64,000 nt of DNA from an uncultured Oscillospiraceae bacterium. Lineage in GTDB: Bacteria > Bacillota > Clostridia > Oscillospirales > Oscillospiraceae. Positions within the stretch are counted from its first letter, which is position 1. Every line of letters begins with the position of its first letter. Shown piece by piece: positions 24,709-33,704 of the stretch. Both the position numbers and the translations under genes were made by a program. Location of the stretch: positions 90,790 through 154,789 of the forward strand of contig CANQSJ010000001.1 in the NCBI GenBank assembly GCA_947626495.1. Reading direction: 5' to 3'. Under the pieces are notes generated by a model, which saw nothing but the letters and a program-made list of their open reading frames with translations, did not search any database and was not told where the DNA came from.

Positions 24709-25914
24709 TCAGGGCCCGTCCCACGGGATGGGGGCGGCGCCGCGATCTTCCAGTTTCTTCAAATAAAATTCTCTCGTCCGGGCGGTATCCGGGTGCAGAG
24801 GCAGCCCCCGGGATCGCACGTACTCCACCGTCCGCCGGGCGCACAGCTCCACCGCCGCGTCCAGATCGGAGAAGGCCGCCTTCCGGATGGCCTCCAGGGC
24901 CGGGTATGGCTTGCGGTGCTCCTCGATGGCGTCCGCCAGAAATACGATCTGCTCCAGCAGCGTCATGTCCGGCCGGCCGGTGGTGTGCCAGCGGATGGCG
25001 TCCGCGATGGGCCCCGGGGCGCCAAACTCCGCCGCCGCAAAGGCGGCTCCCGTCTTGGCGTGCAGCAGTTCCTCGTTTTCCAGCTCCCACTTATCGGGTA
25101 TGATATCATATTTTTCGCATATACGCAACTGCCCGTCCCGGTCGGCTTTTTTCGTGCAGTCGTGCAATATGGCGGCCTCCGCCGCGTCCTCCGGGTCCGC
25201 TCCCCAGCGCTCCGCCAGCGCCCGGGCCATGGCCTCCGTGCCCCGCACATGCTCCACCCGGGTGGGCTTGAGACAGACGTACGCCCTCTCCCGCAGCCAG
25301 GCAAGCTCCGGCTTCGCCCCGTAGAGCCGGTGGCGGATGATATATCCATACACGTCCTCGGTGAGGTATTCCCGCCCCTGCCGCCGGGGGAGCAGCGAGC
25401 GCACTTCCGTGGAGGACACCGTCACCGGCTGGCCGGCCAGCACGGTCACCGACGCGCCGTATCTCTCCCGCAGACGGGCCGCCTGGGTCTCGATCTCTCC
25501 CTCCCGGCCCGTCTCCCGGGCGAACACCGCCAGCCGGGCCAGGGCCATGATGACCTCCGGCGCATACCAGCCCTCGACGGTCAGCAGCATATCCGTGCCC
25601 ATGAGGAAGACGAGCTCCGCGCCGGGATACATCTCATGCAGCTGGCGCAGGGTGTCGGCGGTATAGCTGGGTCCCTCCCGGCAAAGTTCAATCTCCGAGG
25701 CCTCGCAGCCGGGGATCTCCCCCGCCGCCAGTTTCGTCATGGCAAACCGGTGCAGCGGCACGGGGGTGCCCTCCGGCAGGGGTTTGTGGGGCGGGAAGTT
25801 CGCCGGGATGAGCAGGGTCCTGTCCGGCGCCAGGGCCGCTGCGGCGGTCTGCACCGAGCGGATGTGGCCCAGGTGAGGCGGATTGAAGCTGCCGCCGTAA
25901 ATGAGAATGCGCAT
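24709..25914 (-). CDS. nadD: NadD-YqeK fusion: nicotinate-nucleotide adenylyltransferase with HD-domain phosphohydrolase
   Basis: 401 residues. Residues 1 to about 200 are NadD: nucleotidyltransferase motif GGSFNPPHLGHI, FPPHKP, FLMGTDMLLTVEGW and the ISSTEVR-like VSSTEVRSLL. Residues about 205-380 are YqeK-like HD hydrolase: RVEHVRGTEAMA, metal His-Asp in ILHDCTKK, and AIRWHTTGRPDMT. NadD makes nicotinate adenine dinucleotide in NAD synthesis. YqeK homologues hydrolyse diadenosine tetraphosphate. The two genes are adjacent in many Firmicutes; here the linker is continuous with no stop. It lies 3 bp from yhbY. Confidence 0.95.
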   Translation of the reverse strand: MRILIYGGSFNPPHLGHIRSVQTAAAALAPDRTLLIPANFPPHKPLPEGTPVPLHRFAMTKLAAGEIPGCEASEIELCREGPSYTADTLRQLHEMYPGAELVFLMGTDMLLTVEGWYAPEVIMALARLAVFARETGREGEIETQAARLRERYGASVTVLAGQPVTVSSTEVRSLLPRRQGREYLTEDVYGYIIRHRLYGAKPELAWLRERAYVCLKPTRVEHVRGTEAMARALAERWGADPEDAAEAAILHDCTKKADRDGQLRICEKYDIIPDKWELENEELLHAKTGAAFAAAEFGAPGPIADAIRWHTTGRPDMTLLEQIVFLADAIEEHRKPYPALEAIRKAAFSDLDAAVELCARRTVEYVRSRGLPLHPDTARTREFYLKKLEDRGAAPIPWDGP

Positions 25915-25917
25915 CCC

Positions 25918-26214
25918 TCAGCCCTTGGGCAAGACTATTTTCGCCCCGTCCGGCCGCTTTTTATACAGCACAAACACCTTGCCGATGACCTGTACGCCCT
26001 CGGCGGAGCAGGCCTGGCACAGAAGCTGCTGGGCCTCGGCGGCGGTGTACATGCAGTTTTCCAGCACCTTCCCCTTCACCAGCTCCCGGGCGGCCAGGGC
26101 CTCGTTGGCCTGGGCGATCACCGGCTCGGTGACGCCCGCCTTGCCCACGTGGAGGATGGCCTCCTCCTTCTGGGCCAGAGAGCGCAGATAGGCCCGCTGT
26201 TTCCCTGTCAGCAT
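25918..26214 (-). CDS. yhbY: YhbY-type CRM-domain RNA-binding protein
   Basis: 98 residues from ATG 26214 (MLTGKQRAYLRSLAQ); the longer frame merely overlaps rdgB. Single CRS1/YhbY domain with the family loop HVGKAGVTEPVI and a late IGKVFVLYKK. It is associated with 50S assembly intermediates in other bacteria. The start overlaps the end of rdgB by 7 bp, and nadD-yqeK follows at once, indicating one operon. Confidence 0.93.
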   Translation of the reverse strand: MLTGKQRAYLRSLAQKEEAILHVGKAGVTEPVIAQANEALAARELVKGKVLENCMYTAAEAQQLLCQACSAEGVQVIGKVFVLYKKRPDGAKIVLPKG

Positions 26215-26804
26215 CTTTTCTCCAACTCCTTCGCAAACGCCGCCAGCGCTCTGGCGCGGTGGGAAATTTTGTTCTTGACCTCCTCGCCCAAACTGGCGAA
26301 GGAGCCCTCGTACCCCTCCGGGCAAAACACCGGGTCATAGCCGAACCCGCCGCTGCCGACGGGAGACTCCAGAATGCGGCCGGGGCACTCCCCCCGGGCC
26401 CGAAGCACGCTCCCATCCGGGAACACGCAGCAGATGCAGCTGACGAACTTCGCCTCCCGGTCCGTCACGCCGGAGAGCTTTTCCAAAAGGTAGAGATACT
26501 TCTGCTCGTCCGTCCAGGCCTTGCCGCCGCCAAACCGGGCGGAGTGCACGCCCGGGGCCCCATCCAGGGCCTTCACGCACAGCCCCGAGTCGTCCGCCAC
26601 CGCGGGCAGGCCCGAGGCGGCGCAGACGGCGGAGGCCTTCAAAAAGGCGTTCTCCTCGAAGGTCTCGCCGGTCTCGGCCACATCCAGGTCGAACCCGGCC
26701 TCTCGCTGGGAGACGATCTCGATGCCCATGGGCTCCAGGATCTCCCGGAACTCCCGGAGCTTGCCCTTGTTGCCGGAGGCAAGGATGAATCGTGCATGTT
26801 TCAC
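26208..26804 (-). CDS. rdgB: XTP/dITP pyrophosphatase (Ham1/RdgB)
   Basis: 198 residues. The N-terminus FILASGNKGKLREFREIL is the substrate-binding hallmark. ETGETFEENAFLKA, the ADDSGLCVKALDGAPGVHSA loop and GSGGFGYDPVF complete the family set. It hydrolyses deaminated purine nucleotides to keep them out of DNA and RNA. Its ATG overlaps the ftsY stop by 4 bp (ATGA). Confidence 0.96.
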   Translation of the reverse strand: MKHARFILASGNKGKLREFREILEPMGIEIVSQREAGFDLDVAETGETFEENAFLKASAVCAASGLPAVADDSGLCVKALDGAPGVHSARFGGGKAWTDEQKYLYLLEKLSGVTDREAKFVSCICCVFPDGSVLRARGECPGRILESPVGSGGFGYDPVFCPEGYEGSFASLGEEVKNKISHRARALAAFAKELEKRC

Positions 26805-27670
26805 TGCAACATCGCCTCCGCGAATTCTCTCGCGTCAAAGGGCCGCAGATCCTCCGCGCCCTCGCCCACGCCGGCGAATTTGACAGGCACGCCCAGCCGC
26901 TGGGCGATGGAGAACACCACCCCGCCCTTGGCCGTGCCGTCCAGCTTGGTGAGCACAATGCCGGTGACGCCGGCGGCCTTGGCGAACTGCTCCGCCTGGA
27001 TGAGGCCGTTCTGGCCGGTGGTGGCGTCCAGCACCAGCAATATCTCGCAGTCGGCACCGGGCAGCTCCCGGCCGATGATCTTGGTGAGCTTGGTCAGCTC
27101 GTTCATCAGATTCTGCTTGTTGTGCAGCCGCCCGGCGGTGTCCACGATGATGATGTCGCTGCCCCGGGCCTTGGCCGCGGAGCAGGCGTCGAACACCACC
27201 GCGCCGGGGTCGCCGCCCTCGCCATGGCGGACAATGTCCGCGCCGGTGCGCTGGGCCCAGATGCCCAGCTGCTCCGACGCAGCGGCCCGGAAGGTGTCCG
27301 CCGCGCACAGCAGCACCTTCTTCCCCTGGTCATGAAACTGCTTGGAGAGCTTGCCGATGGTGGTGGTCTTGCCCACGCCGTTGACCCCCACCATGACCAC
27401 CACGGCGGGCTTGGTGGCAAGGCACAGCTCCGGGGAGCCGGCCTTCTCCATCTCGGCGGTGAGGATGTCCACCAGCTTGGCCTGCACATCGGCCCCCTTC
27501 AGCTTCTTCTCCTGCCGCAGGGCGTCCACGGCCATCTCCGCCGTCTCCACCCCCGCGTCCGCCAGGATGAGCCGCTCCTCCAGCTCGTCCAGAAAATCCT
27601 CGTCCACGCCGGAAAAGGCCGCGAACAGCCCGCCCAGCAGGCCTTTTTTCTTCTCCTTAAATAACGCCAT
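26801..27670 (-). CDS. ftsY: Signal recognition particle receptor FtsY
   Basis: 289 residues from ATG 27670 (MALFKEKKKG) after AAAGGAG; the longer frame runs back into smc and is rejected. It is a short form, with almost no acidic A-domain. NG domain: GVNGVGKTTTIGKLSKQF (G1), DTFRAAASEQL, DTAGRLHNKQNLM, TKLDGTAKGG (G4) and GVGEGAEDLRPF. It is the GTPase receptor that docks ribosome-SRP complexes at the membrane. The smc-ftsY order is conserved in Firmicutes. Confidence 0.97.
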   Translation of the reverse strand: MALFKEKKKGLLGGLFAAFSGVDEDFLDELEERLILADAGVETAEMAVDALRQEKKLKGADVQAKLVDILTAEMEKAGSPELCLATKPAVVVMVGVNGVGKTTTIGKLSKQFHDQGKKVLLCAADTFRAAASEQLGIWAQRTGADIVRHGEGGDPGAVVFDACSAAKARGSDIIIVDTAGRLHNKQNLMNELTKLTKIIGRELPGADCEILLVLDATTGQNGLIQAEQFAKAAGVTGIVLTKLDGTAKGGVVFSIAQRLGVPVKFAGVGEGAEDLRPFDAREFAEAMLQ

Positions 27671-27683
27671 ATCGGTGACTCCT

Positions 27684-30600
27684 TTAGTTTTCCGCCGTCT
27701 TCTGCGCCTCGGCCAGATCCAGCTCGATGATGCGGGACACGCCCTTCTCCTGCATGGTGACCCCCAGCAGCACGTCCGCCTTCTCCATGGTGCCCCGGCG
27801 GTGGGTGATGACGATGAACTGGGTCTTGTCCAGCCGGTGCAGGTACTCAGCAAAGCGCAGCACGTTCTCCTCGTCCAGGGCTGCCTCGATCTCGTCCATG
27901 ACGCAAAACGGCGTGGGCTTCAGCTTCAGGATGGAGAAGTACAGCGCAATGGCCACGAAGGCCTTCTCCCCGCCGGACAGCAGGCTGATGTTGCTCACCG
28001 CCTTGCCGGGGGGCTGGACCTTGATCTCGATGCCGCAGTTGAGGCAGTCGGACTCGTCCTCCAGCCGGAGGCTGGCCCGCCCGCCGCCGAACAGCTCCAG
28101 GAACGTGGCCCGGAAGCTCTGGTCGATGGCGGCGAACTCCCGCAGGAATATCTCTTCCATCTGGCCGGTGATGTCGGCGATGATGTCCAGCAGCTCCTCC
28201 TTGGCCTTGGCGATGTCGTCCCGCTGCTCGGTGAGGTAGTCGTACCGCTCCCCCACCCGCTTGCTCTCCTCGATGGCTCCCAGGTTGGGGGTGCCCAGCT
28301 CCCGGATGGCGCGGCGCAGCTCCGCGATGCGCCGGTTGGCGGCGGCGAGGCTCTCGATGCTCTGCCGCTGGGCCTGAGCCGCGGTGCGGGTCAGCTCGTA
28401 TGTATCCCACAGCCGGTCGATGATCTGCTTCTCCTCCATCTCGGCGGCTAGGGTCTGCCGCTCGATGGAGGCGGTGAGCCGCTCCTGTTCGATGAGCGCC
28501 TCGTTCTGCCGCTGGGCGTCCTTGTCCGCCTGGGTGCGCTTGCCCTCCAGTTCCAGCTTCTGGCTGGTGATGGTCCGCAGCCGCTCCCGCATGGCCTCCG
28601 CCTCGTTGGCGAGGGCCAGCTGCTTTTCGCCGGACCGGGCCAGGGCCTCGTCGATGCGCCGGTTCTTCTCCTCATATTCCGCCAGCAGAGCCTGCCGCTG
28701 CTCGCCGCCGGCGGCCATGGCCGCCTTCACGTCCTCCAGCTGGCGTGCGCTGGCGGCCTTGGCGTCCCGCTCCGCCTGCAGGGAGGCGGCCTCCGTCTGG
28801 ACCTGGGCCAGCTCCTGGCCGGCCACGTCCATGTCGTACCGGGCCGCGGCCAGCTCCCGCTCCGCGTTCTCCAGCGCAGCGGACTTCTCCTCCAGCTGGG
28901 CCTTGAGGGCCGCCCGCTGCTTTTTCAGCTTCTCCAGCTCGTTGGCCCGGCTGAGCACGCCGGTGCCCTTGGCGGCGCTGCCGCCGGTCATGGAGCCCCC
29001 CGCGTGGATCATCTGTCCGTCCAGGGACACGATGCGAAACTCATTCTTATGCCGCCGGGAGATGGCCACGGCGTCCCCCAGGGTCTCGGCGATCACCGTC
29101 CGGCCCAGCAGGCTCTCAAAGATGTTCCGGTATTTGCCGTCGAACTGCACCAGATCCAGCGCCAGGCCCAGATAGCCCGGCTCCCCCTCCGGGACCTGGC
29201 GCAGCACGCCGCCCCGGATGGCGCTCAGAGGCAGGAAGGTGCCCCGGCCGCTGTCCAATCGTTTCAGCAGCTCGATGGCGGCCTTGCCGTCCTCCGGCTC
29301 GTCCACTACGATGTTCTGGGCCGCCGCGCCCAGGGCCGTCTCGATGGCCAGGGTATACCGGTCCTGGGTCCGGACCAGGTTGGCCACCGGCCCGTGCACG
29401 CCCTTCAGGTTGCCCCGGGCACTGGCCTGCATGACCGTCTTCACCGCCCGGTTGAAGCCCTCGTAGTCCTTCTCCATCTCCGTGAGCATGATGATGCGCC
29501 CATCCATGCTCCGTCCGTCCACCGTCAGGCGGGTCACCTCGTCCCGCAGATCGGACACCCGGCTCTCCCGGCCGGACATGCGCATCCGGTGGCCGTTTAC
29601 CACGTTGGTCAGCTGGCTGATCCGGCCCGCCAGGCCGTCCAGCTCCGCCTTCGCCGCCTCCACGCGCCGGCGCAGTTCGTCGATCTGGCTGTCCAGGGCG
29701 CTGATGCGTCCGGCGTCCGCGCTCATATCGCTGCGCAGCCGGTCCATACTGTCCAGATTGCCCTTTTTATCCGCCTCCAGCACCGCCGCGGCCCGGCGGG
29801 CCTCGCCGATGTCGTTCTCCTTGTCGGTGAGCCGCTCCCGGACCGACTCCATTTCCAGGTCCTTCTCCCGCATGCGCTGGGAGATGTCCTCCGTGCGCCG
29901 GTAGTGCTCCGAGACCGCCGCGCGCATCCGCTCCAGCTCCGCCTTCGCCGCCTCATGGCTCTGGCGGATGGACTCGGTCTGGCCGGAGAGCTTGTCCAGC
30001 GTCTCCATCCAGGCGGACACCTCCAGGCCCTTCAGCTCCTCCTTCAGGCGCAGATACCGCTCCGCCACCTCCGCCTGTTTGCGCAGGGGCGTCAGCTGCA
30101 TCTCCAGCTCCTCGATCTTGTCCCCCACCCGCAGCAGGGCGTCGTCCGTGGTGGAGAGCTTCCGCTCCGCTTCCTCCTTGCGGAAGCGGTAGCGGGAGAT
30201 GCCCGCCGCCTGCTCAAAGATCTCCCGGCGGTCGGTGCTCTTGGCGGAGACGATCTCCGCGATGCGCCCCTGGCCGATGATGGAATAGCCGTCCCGGCCC
30301 AGGCCCGTGTCCATGAGCAGCTCGCTCACGTCCCGGAGCCGGACGGACTCTTTGTTGATATAATACTCGCTCTCTCCGCTGCGGTAATACCGGCGGGAGA
30401 TGGCCAGCTCATCGCTGTCCAGAGGGAAGATGCGGGCGGTATTGTCCAGGATCAGCGTCACCTGGGCGAAGCCCAGCTTTCCCCGCTTTTCCGTGCCGCC
30501 AAAGATCACGTCCTCCATTTTTCCGCCCCGGAGGGCCCGGGTGCGCTGCTCGCCCATCACCCACAGCACCGCGTCGGATATGTTGGACTTGCCGGACCCG

Positions 30601-30698
30601 TTGGGCCCGACGATCATGGTCACGTCCTTTTCAAACAGGATGGTGGTCTTGTCCGGGAAGGACTTGAACCCCTGTATCTCCAGCGCCTTTAAGTACAA
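27684..30698 (-). CDS. smc: Chromosome partition protein SMC, short-armed
   Basis: 1004 residues from TTG 30698, with GGAG nine bases upstream and no competing ATG. ATPase head: Walker A GPNGSGKSN (31-39), signature NISLLSGGEKA, Walker B CVMDEIEAALDE. The hinge lies at about 410-585 (around GVHGPVANLV and MTGGSAAKGTGV). Coiled coils run at about 165-410 and 585-800. Bacterial SMCs are usually close to 1190 residues; here each arm is about 90 residues shorter, although the frame is continuous and both heads and the hinge look complete. It condenses and segregates the chromosome with ScpAB. It has its own promoter inside the preceding gene. Confidence 0.97.
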   Translation of the reverse strand: MYLKALEIQGFKSFPDKTTILFEKDVTMIVGPNGSGKSNISDAVLWVMGEQRTRALRGGKMEDVIFGGTEKRGKLGFAQVTLILDNTARIFPLDSDELAISRRYYRSGESEYYINKESVRLRDVSELLMDTGLGRDGYSIIGQGRIAEIVSAKSTDRREIFEQAAGISRYRFRKEEAERKLSTTDDALLRVGDKIEELEMQLTPLRKQAEVAERYLRLKEELKGLEVSAWMETLDKLSGQTESIRQSHEAAKAELERMRAAVSEHYRRTEDISQRMREKDLEMESVRERLTDKENDIGEARRAAAVLEADKKGNLDSMDRLRSDMSADAGRISALDSQIDELRRRVEAAKAELDGLAGRISQLTNVVNGHRMRMSGRESRVSDLRDEVTRLTVDGRSMDGRIIMLTEMEKDYEGFNRAVKTVMQASARGNLKGVHGPVANLVRTQDRYTLAIETALGAAAQNIVVDEPEDGKAAIELLKRLDSGRGTFLPLSAIRGGVLRQVPEGEPGYLGLALDLVQFDGKYRNIFESLLGRTVIAETLGDAVAISRRHKNEFRIVSLDGQMIHAGGSMTGGSAAKGTGVLSRANELEKLKKQRAALKAQLEEKSAALENAERELAAARYDMDVAGQELAQVQTEAASLQAERDAKAASARQLEDVKAAMAAGGEQRQALLAEYEEKNRRIDEALARSGEKQLALANEAEAMRERLRTITSQKLELEGKRTQADKDAQRQNEALIEQERLTASIERQTLAAEMEEKQIIDRLWDTYELTRTAAQAQRQSIESLAAANRRIAELRRAIRELGTPNLGAIEESKRVGERYDYLTEQRDDIAKAKEELLDIIADITGQMEEIFLREFAAIDQSFRATFLELFGGGRASLRLEDESDCLNCGIEIKVQPPGKAVSNISLLSGGEKAFVAIALYFSILKLKPTPFCVMDEIEAALDEENVLRFAEYLHRLDKTQFIVITHRRGTMEKADVLLGVTMQEKGVSRIIELDLAEAQKTAEN

Positions 30699-30746
30699 AA
30701 TCTAATACTCCTATGCCTGTTTTCTCCGGTCAACAACACAAGATTT

Positions 30747-30775
30747 AGTATACCGCAATCATGACTGCGCGTCAA
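30747..30775 (-). promoter_or_regulatory. Internal promoter for smc-ftsY
   Basis: -35 TTGACG (30770-30775, inside the 3' end of the radical SAM gene), 17-bp spacer, -10 TATACT (30747-30752). Confidence 0.75.
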
Positions 30776-31766
30776 CCAAAACCACGCCGTCCCCGGCGGT
30801 GGCCAGACCCTTTACCCGCAGCCGCCGCAGCTTGAACGCGGCCGTCAGGGCGGCGATGTTGCTCCGGTGCTGCCCGATCATGGCGCTCACCCGCTCCGGC
30901 GCCACGCCGAGGGTCACGTCCGCGCCGGCGGGCACGCCCTCCAGCAGCCTTTCCGCCTGGCGCCGCAGGATCTCCGAGCGGACAAGCTCGCCCAATGCGG
31001 GGTGGTAGGCCCCGCCCACCGCGCCGCCGGCGGACAGCTCCTCCGTGGGGTTGAGCCCCAGGCGGATCACCGGGATGGCCGCCGCCTCAAAGAGGGGCAG
31101 AATATCCGCGCACACCGCCACCGCGTCGGAGACCGTGTGCTCCGGATACGTCCCGGCCCGCCACATCTCCTCCAGCGCCGTGCCCCGGACGATCACCGTG
31201 GGATAGATCCGCGCCCCGTCCGGCTCTAGGGCGATGATGCGCCGGGCGGTGTCCACATCCGTCTCCCGGTCGGAGCCAGGCAGACCGGTCATCATCTGCA
31301 GCACCAGCTTCAGCCCGGCGGCCTTCACCAGATGCGCGGCGCGCGCCGTATCGGCGGCGGCGTGGCCCCGGCCAGAGGCGGCCAGCACGGCGTCGCACAT
31401 AGACTGGGCCCCCAGCTCCACCGTCCCCACGCCGTACCCCTTGAGCATATCCAATACGCCCTCGTCCACCGCGTCGGGCCGGGTGGAGAGCCGGATGGAC
31501 GAGACCGTCCCGTCCTCCAGCCAGGGCTGGGCGGCCTCCAGCAGCCGACGCTGCAGATCCGGGCTCACCGCCGTAAAGCTACCGCCGTAAAAGGCCAGTT
31601 CCACGCCGGAAGCGCCCTGGGCCTGCGCCCGGTCCAGCGCTGCGGTCACATCGGCGGCAGAAGCGGGCAAAGGGCTGCCGGAGATGCGCTTCTGGTCGCA
31701 GAAGACGCAGTCGTTCGGGCAGCCCAGGTGCGGGACGAAAATGGGGATGATCCTCGCTCTCGCCAT
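30759..31766 (-). CDS. Elp3-like radical SAM protein
   Basis: 335 residues. The 4Fe-4S motif is Cys16-x3-Cys20-x2-Cys23 (CPNDCVFCDQ). ELAFYGGSFTAVSP, the RLSTRPDAVDEGVLDMLKGYG segment, VELGAQSMCDAVL and MMTGLPGSDRETDVDTARRI are the Elp3/MiaB/NifB-type barrel features. There is no acetyltransferase domain, so it is not a full Elp3. Proteins of this type next to rnc and smc are widespread in Clostridia, and the reaction is unknown. It overlaps rnc by one base. Confidence 0.88.
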   Translation of the reverse strand: MARARIIPIFVPHLGCPNDCVFCDQKRISGSPLPASAADVTAALDRAQAQGASGVELAFYGGSFTAVSPDLQRRLLEAAQPWLEDGTVSSIRLSTRPDAVDEGVLDMLKGYGVGTVELGAQSMCDAVLAASGRGHAAADTARAAHLVKAAGLKLVLQMMTGLPGSDRETDVDTARRIIALEPDGARIYPTVIVRGTALEEMWRAGTYPEHTVSDAVAVCADILPLFEAAAIPVIRLGLNPTEELSAGGAVGGAYHPALGELVRSEILRRQAERLLEGVPAGADVTLGVAPERVSAMIGQHRSNIAALTAAFKLRRLRVKGLATAGDGVVLVDAQS

Positions 31767-32440
31767 CAGTGTTCCAGCGCTTCCAGCGCGGCCCTGGCGG
31801 CCGCCTGTTCCGCTTCCTTCTTGCTCTTGCCCTCGCCCCGGGCGCTGGCGCCGTCGTGGAGCGCCACGCTGGCGGTGAAGGTCTTGTCGTGGTCTGGTCC
31901 GGTCTCGGCCACGATGGTATACACCGGGGCTGCGCCGCCGGCGCGCTGCAGCAGCTCCTGCAGCTGGGTCTTATAGTCCGTCCGGGCCGGGCGGTGTCCC
32001 GCCCGCACGTCCATGAGGATGTGCCCGGCGATGAACGCCTCCGCCGGCTCCAATCCCCCGTCCAGGTAGATGGCCGCGATGATGGCCTCCACACAGTCGG
32101 CCAGGATGGACGGGCGCTGGCGGCCGCCGTTGCACTGCTCGTTTTTGCCCAGATGGATATACTCCCCCAGTCCCAGGGACAGGGCCACCTGGTGGAGGCT
32201 GGCCTCGCACACCAGCTCCGCCCGCAGGCGGGTCAGCCCCCCCTCCGGCATATCCGGATAGAGCCGGCAGATGGTCTTGGCCGCGCAGAAGCCCAGCACC
32301 GCGTCGCCCAGAAATTCCAGACGCTCGTTGCTGTGCCTTCTGCCCGGCTGCTCATTGGCGAAGGAACTGTGGGTCAGAGCGGTCTCCAGATAGGACCGAT
32401 CTGAAAACGCATACCCCAGCCGCTTCTCCAGCTCGTCCAT
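31766..32440 (-). CDS. rnc: Ribonuclease III
   Basis: 224 residues. The catalytic signature NERLEFLGDAVLG is followed by a second acidic motif, VEAIIAAIYLDGG. A C-terminal double-stranded RNA-binding domain starts about residue 150 (DYKTQLQELLQR) and ends in GKSKKEAEQAAARAALEAL. It processes rRNA precursors and structured mRNAs. The start overlaps the acpP stop by one base (TAATG). Confidence 0.97.
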   Translation of the reverse strand: MDELEKRLGYAFSDRSYLETALTHSSFANEQPGRRHSNERLEFLGDAVLGFCAAKTICRLYPDMPEGGLTRLRAELVCEASLHQVALSLGLGEYIHLGKNEQCNGGRQRPSILADCVEAIIAAIYLDGGLEPAEAFIAGHILMDVRAGHRPARTDYKTQLQELLQRAGGAAPVYTIVAETGPDHDKTFTASVALHDGASARGEGKSKKEAEQAAARAALEALEH

Positions 32441-32679
32441 TACGCCTCGGTATGGGCGCTGACATAAGCGACCAGGTCGCCGATGGTGTGCATCTCCATG
32501 ACCTCCACCTCGGGGATCTCGCTCAGGCCGAACTCATCCTCAATATCCCCCAGCAGCTCCACCACGTCCAGGGAGTCGAAGTCCATATCGTCGAAGCTGG
32601 TGTTCTCGTTGAGCTTCTCCGGATCCATGTCGAACTGCTTGCAAATCATCTCGATAATTTTGTCGTAGATCATTTTCAA
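32440..32679 (-). CDS. acpP: Acyl carrier protein
   Basis: 79 residues, acidic four-helix protein with phosphopantetheine attachment Ser36 in DFDSLDVVELL. It carries growing acyl chains in type II fatty acid synthesis. It lies between plsX (4-bp overlap) and rnc (1-bp overlap), the conserved Firmicutes arrangement that couples phospholipid and RNase III expression. Confidence 0.97.
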   Translation of the reverse strand: MKMIYDKIIEMICKQFDMDPEKLNENTSFDDMDFDSLDVVELLGDIEDEFGLSEIPEVEVMEMHTIGDLVAYVSAHTEA

Positions 32680-33704
32680 ATCTCCTTTGCCTTGTCCAAT
32701 TTCATGAAATCTATGTTGGCTTCAATGGCTCCCGCCACATCCGCCTCTACGCAGGCGATTGCCTGGCGTATCGCGTTGAAGATCGCCCGCTCGTCGGACC
32801 CGCCGTGGGCCTTGATCACAGGCTTGGAGATGCCGATGAGGGCCGTGCCCCCCACCTCCGAGGAGTCCAGCATGGACCGCAGGCCGGAAAGGTCCTTTTT
32901 GATCACCAGGGCGGCCAGCTTGTTGGGGGTGCTCTTGTACATCACGCCCTTCAGCTGCCGGAACATGAACTTGGCCGCGCCCTCCACGGTCTTGAGCATC
33001 ACGTTGCCCGCCAGACCGTCGGTGACCAGCACGTCGAACCGGCCGGTGAACAGCTCGCTGCCCTCGGCGTTGCCTATGAAATTGATCCGTCCGGCGTCGG
33101 AGGCCGCCTTGAGCAGTCCGAAGGCCTCCTTCTGCAGCGCGCCCCCCTTGGTGTCCTCGGTGCCCACGTTCAGCTGAGCCACCCGGGGGTTCTGGATGCC
33201 CATCATCCGCTGGGCATAGAACGCGCCCATATAGGCGAACTGCAGCAGGTACTCCGGCGTGGAGTCCACATTGGCGCCGCAGTCGATGAGCAGCACGCCC
33301 TTGTCCCCGTTGGGAATGACCGGGCCCAGCGCCGCCCGGCGGATGCCCTTCACCCGCTTGACGAACTGGGTGGCGCCGGCCAGCAGCGCGCCGGTGCTGC
33401 CCGCGGATACCACCGCGTCGCCCTCGCCGCCGCGCAGCATGTTGAGCGCCACGGTCATGGAGGACTGCCGCTTTCTGTAGCAGGCCATGCCCGGCTCGTC
33501 CTCCATGGTGACCACGTCCGGGGCGTGGACCACCTGGATACGGGCCTCGCTCCCGCCGCCGCAGGCGGCAAGCGCGGCGCGCACCTCGTCCTCACGGCCC
33601 ACCAGCACGATGTCCGTGTCCAACTCCCGGGCGGCCTTTACCCCGCCGGAGACCACCGCCTGGGGGGCGTTGTCGCCGCCCATGGCATCCAGGATGATCC
33701 TCAT
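32676..33704 (-). CDS. plsX: Phosphate acyltransferase PlsX
   Basis: 342 residues, with N-terminal IILDAMGGDNAPQAVVSG, the GSTGALLAGATQFVKR loop and LIDCGANVDSTPEYLLQFA. It converts acyl-ACP and phosphate to acyl phosphate, the first step of PlsXY phospholipid synthesis, at the membrane surface. It overlaps trmFO and acpP by 4 bp each, so is translationally coupled on both sides. Confidence 0.97.
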   Translation of the reverse strand: MRIILDAMGGDNAPQAVVSGGVKAARELDTDIVLVGREDEVRAALAACGGGSEARIQVVHAPDVVTMEDEPGMACYRKRQSSMTVALNMLRGGEGDAVVSAGSTGALLAGATQFVKRVKGIRRAALGPVIPNGDKGVLLIDCGANVDSTPEYLLQFAYMGAFYAQRMMGIQNPRVAQLNVGTEDTKGGALQKEAFGLLKAASDAGRINFIGNAEGSELFTGRFDVLVTDGLAGNVMLKTVEGAAKFMFRQLKGVMYKSTPNKLAALVIKKDLSGLRSMLDSSEVGGTALIGISKPVIKAHGGSDERAIFNAIRQAIACVEADVAGAIEANIDFMKLDKAKEI

